Source of the DNA: DATJGF01 sp035495315
Lineage (GTDB): Bacteria; Verrucomicrobiota; Verrucomicrobiia; Limisphaerales; UBA8199
Length of the DNA stretch: 14,525 nucleotides
Assembly (NCBI GenBank): GCA_035495315.1
Contig: DATJGF010000080.1
Coordinates: 1 to 14,525, forward strand
Direction: 5' to 3'
Position 1 is the first letter of the stretch. Every line of letters starts with the position of its first letter. Positions 7,406-13,521 of the stretch are shown piece after piece. A model generated the notes under the pieces. The model was not told the origin of the DNA. It was given only the letters and a program-made list of their open reading frames with translations, and made no database searches. The position numbers were made by a program, and so were the translations under genes.

Positions 7406-8236
7406 CTACGGCGAATCTCTTCGGGTGGATCTATCCATCAGCCAGAAGGCATCGGGGTTGTTCGGGCTGAGAACATTCAGCGGCAAATCCGCGGCCACCT
7501 TCACAACCGGCCGGGTTCGCGGGTCTTGCCACTTTTTAATCTCAGAATGCCCATCGGCGAATGAAAGCCCGGCCGCTCCGTTATGATAGCTCGCGGGATA
7601 ATCGACCAGCCGCCATTCCTGCGGATGGTCCGCGTAGCCGAACATGCCAACGCAAATCTCCCCGTCGTTGATGCTGTCCTCGCGCTCGTCGACAAAGACG
7701 AACGTGCGCGCGGGACCGGGGTCCTGCAAGTCGCTCATTTTTTTGTAAATGCGGAACCCTTCGCCAAACCAATGCGTGTCAATTGAATTAAACCAGGAGT
7801 TCATCGAGATACTCCGTACCCGCGGATAAAGCGCACCATTGACCTGCACGGTGCTGGAATCCGACGGACATTTCCAGACCTTGGCGTTCTTGCCGCAATA
7901 TTGCCAAAGCAGGCTCTTTGCGAGGTCCTGGTAGATATCCCAATTACTGCGGTTGGCGCCGTTGAAATCAAGATTGCCCGTAACCCATTGGCTTGGTCCA
8001 AATGCCTGAGGAAGACGATCGACATTATCATCCACATAACAGCGCCAGGCGAGCATCATTTGGCGTCCATTATTCAGGCAACTGACGCCGAAGGCTTTTG
8101 ACTTGGATTTGGCTAAAACAGGCAACAACATCGCGGCAAGGATGGCTATGATGGCAATCACCACCAGCAGCTCAATCAGTGTGAACGCACGCGATCCATT
8201 TGATGTACGCTTTCCAGCGCGGGTACGTCTAGACAT
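7406..8236 (-). CDS. prepilin-type signal protein with H-X9-DG motif (pseudopilin-like)
   Basis: A 276-residue protein beginning with a type IV prepilin/type II secretion pseudopilin leader: a basic 16-residue segment, then A17|FTLIELLVVIAIIAIL (18-33) with the conserved Glu22 at mature position 5 and a single hydrophobic helix to about residue 40. The residue before the cut is Ala instead of the usual Gly, a tolerated variant. The C-terminal end has the H-X9-DG motif (His218, Asp228-Gly229) within YHNGAAGLSFADGHSEIKKW. This architecture is strongly expanded in Verrucomicrobiota, Planctomycetota and Lentisphaerota and is often placed next to carbohydrate-active enzymes, as here beside the GH62 fusion. 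The proteins are thought to be processed by a prepilin peptidase and held at the cell surface or in a secretion pseudopilus; the exact role is unknown. No pilus assembly gene is nearby. Confidence 0.9.
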   Translation of the reverse strand: MSRRTRAGKRTSNGSRAFTLIELLVVIAIIAILAAMLLPVLAKSKSKAFGVSCLNNGRQMMLAWRCYVDDNVDRLPQAFGPSQWVTGNLDFNGANRSNWDIYQDLAKSLLWQYCGKNAKVWKCPSDSSTVQVNGALYPRVRSISMNSWFNSIDTHWFGEGFRIYKKMSDLQDPGPARTFVFVDEREDSINDGEICVGMFGYADHPQEWRLVDYPASYHNGAAGLSFADGHSEIKKWQDPRTRPVVKVAADLPLNVLSPNNPDAFWLMDRSTRRDSP

Positions 8237-8242
8237 TCTGCC

Positions 8243-8269
8243 AGCATATCAGATTTATCGGTACGTCAA
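8243..8269 (-). promoter_or_regulatory. possible extended -10 promoter of the pseudopilin-like gene
   Basis: On the - strand, TTGACG (8264-8269) and TATGCT (8243-8248) are 15 bases apart, and the -10 box is preceded by TG plus one base, the extended -10 pattern. Only six bases then separate the -10 box from the ATG, which would give an almost leaderless message; no Shine-Dalgarno sequence is seen there. The match is modest. Confidence 0.3.
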
Positions 8270-8408
8270 CCACTGAACTTCAATATTCACAAAAAAGACA
8301 AACGGAGTGAGTACATTGGCGCTCAAAATCACCGCCACTGGAATGCGATAGAAAAGAGTGGGATACGTCCTCTCCCTCAGGTGCCACGCTGGAAGCGGGG
8401 TTTTATCT

Positions 8409-8618
8409 TCAACCCTTCTCTACGATCTCCAGATTGATATCCCGATACGCCTCACCACTGCAGGGACACATCTCCAGCCAATAGCGAATCTCCTCTTCTA
8501 TTTTGCACACCACTTCGCTTCGTGTGGCGGCGGACACTCGAATCGGGCCAATATCCTTGCTGCGGTGCTCGGCAGTCCAGGCACCATCCGTTTCTGAAAG
8601 CCGACAAACGAACTTCAT
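8409..8618 (-). CDS. small HicB/UPF0150-like protein
   Basis: A 69-residue protein beginning MKFVCRLSETDGAWTAEH. It continues with a GPIRVSAATRSEVVCKIEEE stretch (24-43) and an RYWLEMCPCSG segment (45-55, Cys 51 and 53), ending in alternating hydrophobic residues. The pattern (strand, strand, short loop, helix with many Glu, Cys-Pro-Cys, strand) matches small HicB-type or UPF0150-fold proteins that occur in Planctomycetota and Verrucomicrobiota. Classical HicB antitoxins neutralise the HicA mRNA interferase and often carry a DNA-binding tail. This one has no such tail, and no HicA-like gene is visible on either side, so a toxin-antitoxin role is unlikely and the function is unknown. It is on the same strand as the pseudopilin-like gene, 172 bases upstream of it. 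The call rests on recalled family resemblance. Confidence 0.6.
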   Translation of the reverse strand: MKFVCRLSETDGAWTAEHRSKDIGPIRVSAATRSEVVCKIEEEIRYWLEMCPCSGEAYRDINLEIVEKG

Positions 8619-8897
8619 GACTGAACATACCCGATATCCTGGTTACATGCATGGGCACATTGACGTGAAAATCTGGACTACAACATTGGTTGAACATTTC
8701 TTTTGCTACTCGATATATTTGACAAAATATAACCGATGCGTTTTAATATTCTTGAGAAATCACCATCAAACAGCCATTGGAGGTGGGGTGCCGTTTTTTG
8801 CAGATAGCCAACTGCGCCACACCTTCGCAATAAATCGACGGGTTTGGCGCCACCCTCGCTTGCATTTACCGGTTCGGCTCGTCGGATGGAACGTCCC
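8619..8897. other. AT-rich gene-poor interval with a + strand promoter
   Basis: These 279 bases lie between the HicB-like gene and the end of the FAD oxidoreductase gene. The stretch 8700-8760 is much richer in A and T than its surroundings and holds a convincing promoter pointing right. Beyond it is a ribosome-binding-like ggagg (8779-8783) and a short open frame. No recognised protein family is encoded. Confidence 0.4.
8719..8747 (+). promoter_or_regulatory. sigma70-like promoter with no assigned gene
   Basis: A perfect TTGACA (8719-8724), a 17-base spacer and TTTAAT (8742-8747, 5 of 6 consensus) in an AT-rich stretch. This is the best promoter match I found in the window. It points toward a small open frame starting at 8788 and then runs antisense into the 3' end of the FAD oxidoreductase gene, so its product is unclear. 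Confidence 0.5.
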
Positions 8898-8964
8898 TCA
8901 GGCCATTGCGAACACGGATTCCCTGGCTTTGTTCAAAATACGCTCCAGATTGGCCGGGGAATAG
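8788..8964 (+). CDS. possible small protein or antisense transcript region
   Basis: A GTG at 8788 is preceded by ggagg (8779-8783, 4-base spacing) and lies about 35 bases past the predicted transcription start of the promoter at 8719-8747. The frame runs 58 codons to TAG at 8962-8964, overlapping the last codons of the - strand oxidoreductase gene. The encoded peptide (Arg- and His-rich, e.g. RRVWRHPRLHLPVRLVGW) resembles no family I know and could simply be non-coding. The promoter and ribosome site are the only support; an antisense RNA is equally plausible. Confidence 0.2.
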   Translation: MPFFADSQLRHTFAINRRVWRHPRLHLPVRLVGWNVPQAIANTDSLALFKIRSRLAGE

Positions 8965-10121
8965 AACTCCCGGATCGGTACGGTACCGGCGATGGTCCCC
9001 ATGAACCGATCTGTCTCTGCGGTGTTATGCCGGAGCGCTTCGAACAGCTGTTGCTGAGGCGGCGAGGGCGGCGCTAGTCGAGCCATCTCGCATGTCATTT
9101 CGTACATCGCTGATACGGCGGCATCGCGTGCGCCATGAAATTGTGCCAGTGCTTCTTCCACCGGCCTCAAACCCGATAAGCCGAGATCAAGCGCTGCCGA
9201 CAGGTTGTCGGCGTCCCGAAATGCATCACTGATTCCCTGGGCGGTGATCGCATCCCGGTGGTAACCGGCATCGCCTACCAAAGCCCACCCCGGACCGAAA
9301 GGTTGGCGGAAAAAGTTGGCCGTATCCGCCGTGCCGAAAAATCGTTCGACGCGCTCGGCCGCGTGCACGCGGCCGGCAAACTCTGGCGCCAGTTCCAATG
9401 TTTCCATGAAAAACTGTTCGACGCGCGACCTGAACTCCGGAAACGCAAAATGCGGCGCGACAACGTTAATGATCGTCAGGCTGTCGTTCGTCGGCGCGCC
9501 GACAATGAAACGGCCGTCGCGGAGAAATAGCTCCGGCCCGCTCAGCCGCAATCCGCTCCAATAGCTGTAATAGTTGCACGTGAGCGCCGGCACCACCTTA
9601 TACTGGGCAGCTTGAACCTGGAGCGCCACCCGCGAACGCATGCCGTCCGCTCCTATCACCACCGTTGCCTGCTCGGTTATCGGCTCGCCGGCTCGCGTCT
9701 GGCCCCGAATGCCGGTGACCCGTCCCCCCTCCGAAATGAGCTCCTGCACGGTAAATCCTTCACGCACCTCTGCCCCAGCCTCCGCGGCCGCATCCACGAG
9801 AATTTTATCCAGCACTTTGCGCCGGACACAATAGGCCGCACCGACATCACCGGCGGGTGGCGGGCTTCCCTTCAGCCGAAAATCGCCTACGTCAACGGTG
9901 CTCGAAAAAATCGCCGGGCACTTGGATCGAACCACACGGTCCAGCAGGCCCCAGTTCTTCAAGCGAGAAACTCCCGGCGCGTGGATGAAGTGACTCGAAA
10001 GCGTGTCACTGGGGAACGTGGCCCGGTCCAACAGCAGGACGCGATAACCTTTCCGCGCGAGAAGCATCGCGGTCGGCCCCCCTGCGCAGCGCGCCCCAAT
10101 AATAATGGCATCGTATTTCAT
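8898..10121 (-). CDS. FAD-dependent oxidoreductase (PF01494 monooxygenase/geranylgeranyl reductase-like)
   Basis: I start at ATG 10121 (407 aa); an in-frame TTG two codons upstream is less likely. The protein has the three FAD signatures of the group A flavoprotein monooxygenase/geranylgeranyl reductase fold: an N-terminal dinucleotide-binding strand-turn-helix (AIIIGARCAGGPTAMLLA, 5-22) ending in an acidic residue in LLLDR, GADGMRSR (158-164), and GWALVGDAGYHRDAITAQG (278-296) followed by the GISDAFRDADNL helix. It uses GARCAG where many relatives have GAGPAG. Members oxidise, reduce or halogenate a range of aromatic and isoprenoid substrates; no halogenase-specific WxWxIP motif is seen, and the substrate cannot be told. 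No operon partner is present: it is divergent from the cytochrome b operon and convergent with the putative + strand transcript near 8.8 kb. A housekeeping or xenobiotic role are both open. Confidence 0.88.
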   Translation of the reverse strand: MKYDAIIIGARCAGGPTAMLLARKGYRVLLLDRATFPSDTLSSHFIHAPGVSRLKNWGLLDRVVRSKCPAIFSSTVDVGDFRLKGSPPPAGDVGAAYCVRRKVLDKILVDAAAEAGAEVREGFTVQELISEGGRVTGIRGQTRAGEPITEQATVVIGADGMRSRVALQVQAAQYKVVPALTCNYYSYWSGLRLSGPELFLRDGRFIVGAPTNDSLTIINVVAPHFAFPEFRSRVEQFFMETLELAPEFAGRVHAAERVERFFGTADTANFFRQPFGPGWALVGDAGYHRDAITAQGISDAFRDADNLSAALDLGLSGLRPVEEALAQFHGARDAAVSAMYEMTCEMARLAPPSPPQQQLFEALRHNTAETDRFMGTIAGTVPIREFYSPANLERILNKARESVFAMA

Positions 10122-10433
10122 ATCCAATGTCGGGTTGTCTTATTTGCGTGTGTCTTGGCCGGCCACGGGAACCAGCCAAGACAGCTTTGATGCGATATTA
10201 ATACACTGCGCACGACGCTGGACAATGGAACGAAAGGTCCACTTGCAGAGTGGCTGACGCCAAGAGGACGAAGACTTTTTAGAGCGTTGAAGCACTCAAG
10301 CGCCAAAGCCTGGGCCAGGAGGATAATCTGTCGGTTTGATCCTGTTCCTTTCCGTTCAAACCGGCCCTTCGGGCTTTGTTATCTTCTCTAAACGCTCCAA
10401 ACCAGTTGCGGCCCGCGCCTTCCTTATATATAA
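10122..10433. other. divergent intergenic region with nested complementary segments
   Basis: No gene is supported in these 312 bases; two short open frames on the - strand have no recognisable similarity. From 10283 to 10397, three complementary pairs are nested: gagcgtt/aacgctc (10283-10289 with 10391-10397), caaagcc/ggctttg (10304-10310 with 10372-10378) and cggtttga/tcaaaccg (10332-10339 with 10356-10363). A local gccc-ttc-gggc hairpin (10364-10374) competes with the middle pair. The AT-rich tatatataa at 10424-10433 precedes the cytochrome b start. A structured leader is possible; see findings. Confidence 0.4.
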
Positions 10434-11234
10434 ATGGGTGTAAATCAGCCTTTAAGTCTCGTGAGCGACGATCAACCAGCTTTCGCATCCATACCGCAGC
10501 CGACAATCCCACGGCACACGCGCTGGGTCAAAATCAGTCATTGGATGATCACTGCCAGTTTCCTCACCCTCGCGTTCACGGGCTACGTGATTTTGATGGC
10601 CCATCCGCGATTGTATTGGGGCGAGACCGGGAATGATCTGACCCCCGCGTTACTCGAGCTGCCCATCAGCAAAAACCACAAGCACGGCGGCTGGGAAAAC
10701 CGCGAGTCGTTTTTTGCCGACGCCGCCTCGCCCGTCAGTGCCAGCCGAACCTTTGACATCTTCAACCAGAACGGCTGGGGCCGCAGCCTGCACTTCCTCG
10801 CCGCCTGGTTTCTCGTCGTGCCCGGCGTGCTCTACCTGCTGGCCGGGATCTTCACTGGCCATTTTCGAAAACACGTCCTGCCGCGCGGCGCCGAGCTCGC
10901 GCCGCGGGGGCTCTGGGGCGAATTTGTCGAGCATTTGCGCCTGCGGATCCGCACCGCGACTGGCGGGCCGCAATATGGCCTGCTGCAAAAATGCGCCTAC
11001 GCCGCAGTAATTTTTGTCGCGCTGCCGCTGGCGGGGATCACCGGCCTGGCGATGTCGCCGACGGTGACGGCGGCGTATCCATTTCTTTCAGGGATGTTCG
11101 GCGGATCACAATCCGCGCGCACTATTCACTTCTTTCTGGCTGTCGGGCTGGTGCTGTTTTTGGCGGCGCACGTCGTGATGGTGATCAAGTCCGGATTCAA
11201 ACGCCAGATGCGCGCGATGACAATCGGAGAATAA
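10434..11234 (+). CDS. membrane cytochrome b (b561/formate dehydrogenase gamma-like)
   Basis: A 266-residue membrane protein with four predicted helices, about 37-57, 117-141, 186-208 and 231-253. Candidate haem b ligands are His36 (ISHW) or His28, His120 (SLHFLAAW), His232 (TIHFFLA) and His246 (AAHVVMV), a pattern typical of the PF01292 cytochrome b561/Ni-Fe hydrogenase-formate dehydrogenase gamma group. A loop of ~60 residues (58-116), rich in polar and aromatic residues, joins helices 1 and 2 and may contact the partner. It is immediately followed by the molybdopterin oxidoreductase (one base between stop and ATG, whose ribosome site lies in the 3' end of this gene), so the two surely form a complex. 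The cytochrome would carry electrons between the quinone pool and the Mo enzyme. The ATG at 10434 is used; a GTG at 10461 also keeps all helices. Confidence 0.85.
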   Translation: MGVNQPLSLVSDDQPAFASIPQPTIPRHTRWVKISHWMITASFLTLAFTGYVILMAHPRLYWGETGNDLTPALLELPISKNHKHGGWENRESFFADAASPVSASRTFDIFNQNGWGRSLHFLAAWFLVVPGVLYLLAGIFTGHFRKHVLPRGAELAPRGLWGEFVEHLRLRIRTATGGPQYGLLQKCAYAAVIFVALPLAGITGLAMSPTVTAAYPFLSGMFGGSQSARTIHFFLAVGLVLFLAAHVVMVIKSGFKRQMRAMTIGE

Positions 11235-11235
11235 A

Positions 11236-11991
11236 ATGGAACCAAACAAATTACTCACTCGGCGTGAAATGATCGCCACAGGACTCGTCGCCATGGGCGG
11301 AGTGCTCCTGACCGGCTGCCGCAAACAAATGCCGCCCACTTACGGCAACCTCTTGCGCATGGGCGACGTGCTGACCTACACGGCGCAGCGCGCGCTGCTT
11401 CCTGGCCAGTCGCTGGTGAAGGAATACACGCACAAGGATATCTGTTCGTTCCCCGCGACCGGCTGCACTAACCCGGGCAAGTCCCCCTCGCATCCAAACG
11501 AGGAGTACGGCCGGCTGCAAAGCGGCGCCTTCGCCGATTGGCGCCTCGCGATTGAAGGCCTCGTCGCTCATCCGGGTTCCTTTTCGCTCGCCGACCTCCA
11601 GCAGCTCCCTTCCCGCACCCAGATCACCAAACACACCTGCGAGGAAGGCTGGTCTGCCATCGGCGAATGGACCGGAGTGGCGCTGAGCCGCGTGCTGCAA
11701 GCGGCGGGCATCCTCGCCAAGGCCCGCTTCGTTAGTTTTTACTCGTTCGATGGCTGGGCGGACAGCATCGATATGCTCGACGCCTTGCACCCGCAAACGA
11801 TTCTAGCTTACGGCATGAACGGACGCGACCTTCCCATCCAGCACGGTGCGCCGGTGCGATTAAGGGTCGAGACCCAGCTCGGCTACAAGAGCATGAAATA
11901 TCTGCAGCGGATTGTCGTCCGCGATGAATTCGACGACGGCGGCAAAAGCGGCAACATCCAAAACGGCTGGTCCTGGTACGCTGGGATTTGA
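11236..11991 (+). CDS. Tat/lipoprotein-type molybdopterin-dependent oxidoreductase (sulfite oxidase fold)
   Basis: A 251-residue protein. The N-terminus has a twin-arginine RREMIA (9-14) and a lipobox LTGC ending at Cys28, so export by Tat and lipid anchoring outside the inner membrane are likely. The PF00174 molybdopterin-binding domain follows: WRLAIEGLVAHPGSFSLADL (102-121), Cys135 in KHTCEEGWSAIGEWTG as the predicted Mo ligand, FVSFYSFDGWADSID (165-179), QHGAPVRLRV (202-211) and LGYKSMKYLQRI (215-226). The ending GWSWYAGI recalls sulfite oxidase-type enzymes. Relatives include MsrP (YedY), which repairs methionine sulfoxide, and sulfite dehydrogenases; the substrate here is not visible. 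The partner is a PF01292-type cytochrome b, not the MsrQ type. Its start has a clear ribosome site (ggag at 11226-11229, 6 bases from the ATG) inside the upstream gene. Confidence 0.88.
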   Translation: MEPNKLLTRREMIATGLVAMGGVLLTGCRKQMPPTYGNLLRMGDVLTYTAQRALLPGQSLVKEYTHKDICSFPATGCTNPGKSPSHPNEEYGRLQSGAFADWRLAIEGLVAHPGSFSLADLQQLPSRTQITKHTCEEGWSAIGEWTGVALSRVLQAAGILAKARFVSFYSFDGWADSIDMLDALHPQTILAYGMNGRDLPIQHGAPVRLRVETQLGYKSMKYLQRIVVRDEFDDGGKSGNIQNGWSWYAGI

Positions 11992-12000
11992 TTTTTACAA

Positions 12001-12068
12001 AAGGAAACGAAGAGAACAAAGAGATACGCTCACGCTTTACGTTTCACGTTTTACGCTTCGCACCTCAC
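12001..12068. repeat. low-complexity repeat between convergent genes
   Basis: After aaggaaacgaagagaacaaa (12001-12020), the motif (t/c)acg(c/t)tt recurs about five times between 12026 and 12060. The stretch fills the 73-base gap between the end of the molybdopterin gene and the end of the second amidohydrolase gene, overlapping the latter's last codon. The first part resembles, in reverse complement, the C/T-rich repeats at the right edge of the window. It looks like a decayed intergenic repeat; I see no terminator stem in it. Confidence 0.4.
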
Positions 12069-13447
12069 GGTCGTTTGTAAATCACCCCGTCCTTCATCAC
12101 AAATCGCACCTCCCGGACCGCTTCAATGCGGGTCGTCGGATCTCCAGCCACCGCAATCAGGTCAGCGAACAAATCCGGTTTCACACGCCCGATTTTGTCG
12201 TCCATCCGCACGATCTTCGCGTTCACCGCTGTCCCCGCCAACAGCGCCTGGATCGGAGTCATCCCACCGCGCACCATCCATTCCAGTTCACGATAGTTCG
12301 TCCCGTGCGTGAAGACACCGACATCGCTTCCCAGCCCAATGATCACTCCTTTCGCCTGCGCGATTTTGAACGCGCGTAGCGCCTTTGCTAGATCCGCCGG
12401 GAACGGTTCCTGCCCGCGTTTGTAACCGTCGAAATATTCCGCGTACGCCTCCGCGGCAGTCAGCGTCGGCAGATATGCAACATTCTGTTTGGCCATCAAA
12501 CTGAACGCCTCTTCGTTGCCCTCGTAGCCATGCTCGATGGTGTCGACTCCAGCCAGCACCGCGCGGCGCATCCCCTCGGGCGTCGTCGCGTGCGCGGCGA
12601 CCGGCCGGCCTGACGAGTGCGCTTCCTCCACCGCCGCGCGCAATTCATCGACACTGAATGTCGGAACCTGTTTGCCGCCCGGACCGCGGCCATAATCCGC
12701 ATACAGCTTGATCCAATCCGCACCAGCGCCGGCTTGTTCTCGCACCGCTTTGACCAGGTCCGCCGTGCCGGTCGCTTCCTGCGCGCCTTTGGGTAGCACG
12801 ACATTCTCGGCAAACCCGAGCGGCCCGGGCCCATAGCTCGCCGTCGCGACGATCGCCTTGGTCGCTACCTGGAGGCGCGGACCGGGAATTAACCCTTCCT
12901 CGATCGCGCGCTTAACCGACAGGTCGGAAAACCCCGCCCCCTCCGTGCCCAGGTCGCGGAGCAACGTGAACCCGCTCAGCAGCGTCTCCCTGACGTGGTT
13001 GACCGCCTCGACCGTGCGGTAGGCCAGCGGCTCCTTCAGCACCTGGTCGTTCCAGAGCGCCTCATTATAGGGATGCAGAAAAATGTGGGAATGCACGTCC
13101 ATCAAGCCCGGCAGCAACGTCATCTCCGGCAAATCCAACGTCAGCGCGTCGGGCGGCGATTGCACCTGCGCGCGGGGACCTGCCGCAATGATTTTCCTGC
13201 CACTAACCAATACTGCCCAATTCTCGTGGAGCGCCGCATCGTCGGTGCCGAACACCCACTTGGGAACGAGTAGCACCGGACGCAGCGCCGGTTTGGCATC
13301 GGCTGCGGTCGAGGAACCCGCCGCCGCCGAACTGCGCGTAGTCGAAATCAGGAGCAACATCGTCGTCGAAATCAGTAACGACATTGCCGTCGCTAAACTG
13401 GACCCGAAGCCACGACGCTGCGCAGAGCGGACAATGTTGGGAAACAT
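12065..13447 (-). CDS. second exported metal-dependent amidohydrolase (COG1228-type)
   Basis: I begin at ATG 13447 (460 aa), with AAAGG 11 bases upstream, rather than at a TTG at 13486. A basic N-terminus and a long hydrophobic stretch (23-36) ending in Ser/Ala-rich residues form the signal. The barrel carries HxH at H119/H121 (LMDVHSHI), Lys247 (WIKLYAD), H286 (AAHATTPEG), H306 (DTIEHG) and Asp375 (GLGSDVGV), the same ligand order as the amidohydrolase at 2624-4027, so both are COG1228 imidazolonepropionase/Xaa-Pro dipeptidase-type enzymes with an intact metal site. The two are clearly divergent, not a recent duplication. The gene follows the SDR gene on the same strand by about 69 bases and might be cotranscribed with it. 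The substrate is unknown, most likely a small amide or dipeptide. Confidence 0.88.
   Translation of the reverse strand: MFPNIVRSAQRRGFGSSLATAMSLLISTTMLLLISTTRSSAAAGSSTAADAKPALRPVLLVPKWVFGTDDAALHENWAVLVSGRKIIAAGPRAQVQSPPDALTLDLPEMTLLPGLMDVHSHIFLHPYNEALWNDQVLKEPLAYRTVEAVNHVRETLLSGFTLLRDLGTEGAGFSDLSVKRAIEEGLIPGPRLQVATKAIVATASYGPGPLGFAENVVLPKGAQEATGTADLVKAVREQAGAGADWIKLYADYGRGPGGKQVPTFSVDELRAAVEEAHSSGRPVAAHATTPEGMRRAVLAGVDTIEHGYEGNEEAFSLMAKQNVAYLPTLTAAEAYAEYFDGYKRGQEPFPADLAKALRAFKIAQAKGVIIGLGSDVGVFTHGTNYRELEWMVRGGMTPIQALLAGTAVNAKIVRMDDKIGRVKPDLFADLIAVAGDPTTRIEAVREVRFVMKDGVIYKRP
13338..13385 (-). repeat. 24-bp tandem duplication in the signal-peptide coding region
   Basis: Units 13338-13361 and 13362-13385 agree at 19 of 24 positions. 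Read on the - strand they encode two adjacent copies of LLIST-type hydrophobic residues (SLLISTTM and LLLISTTR), so the hydrophobic core of the amidohydrolase signal peptide appears to have grown by an in-frame eight-residue duplication. Confidence 0.6.
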
Positions 13448-13490
13448 ATTGGCTCGAACCTTTGCGATTGTGGGAAGCGTTGTCAAGCGG

Positions 13491-13521
13491 CGTAGCGTCA
13501 GGCGGGACGCCCGACGCTACG
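13491..13521. repeat. 31-base hairpin spanning the SDR stop codon
   Basis: Two 14-base arms (13491-13504 and 13508-13521) with a 3-base loop pair at 13 of 14 positions. The mismatch is A/C on the + strand and would be a G-U pair in a - strand transcript. The TAG stop of the SDR gene (13517-13519) lies inside the right arm. The core gtagcgtc/gacgctac resembles dispersed REP-like elements, and on the - strand the hairpin could shape the 3' end of the SDR message or separate it from the amidohydrolase message. Confidence 0.6.

Noticed and set aside
8503..8787. A 153-residue + strand protein covering 8503-8964
   Set aside because: Its first part is antisense to the HicB-like gene and lies upstream of the predicted promoter; only the part from 8788 is kept as a low-confidence candidate.
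8898..10121. Flavin-dependent halogenase identity for the FAD oxidoreductase
   Set aside because: The WxWxIP halogenase motif is not seen, so only the general FAD-dependent family is called.
10283..10397. A molybdenum-cofactor riboswitch upstream of the Mo operon
   Set aside because: The position is suggestive, but I could not match a known consensus; only an unnamed possible structure is reported.
10118..10512. Two small - strand frames between the oxidoreductase and cytochrome b genes
   Set aside because: No recognisable family, overlap with the start regions of both real genes, and unremarkable composition.
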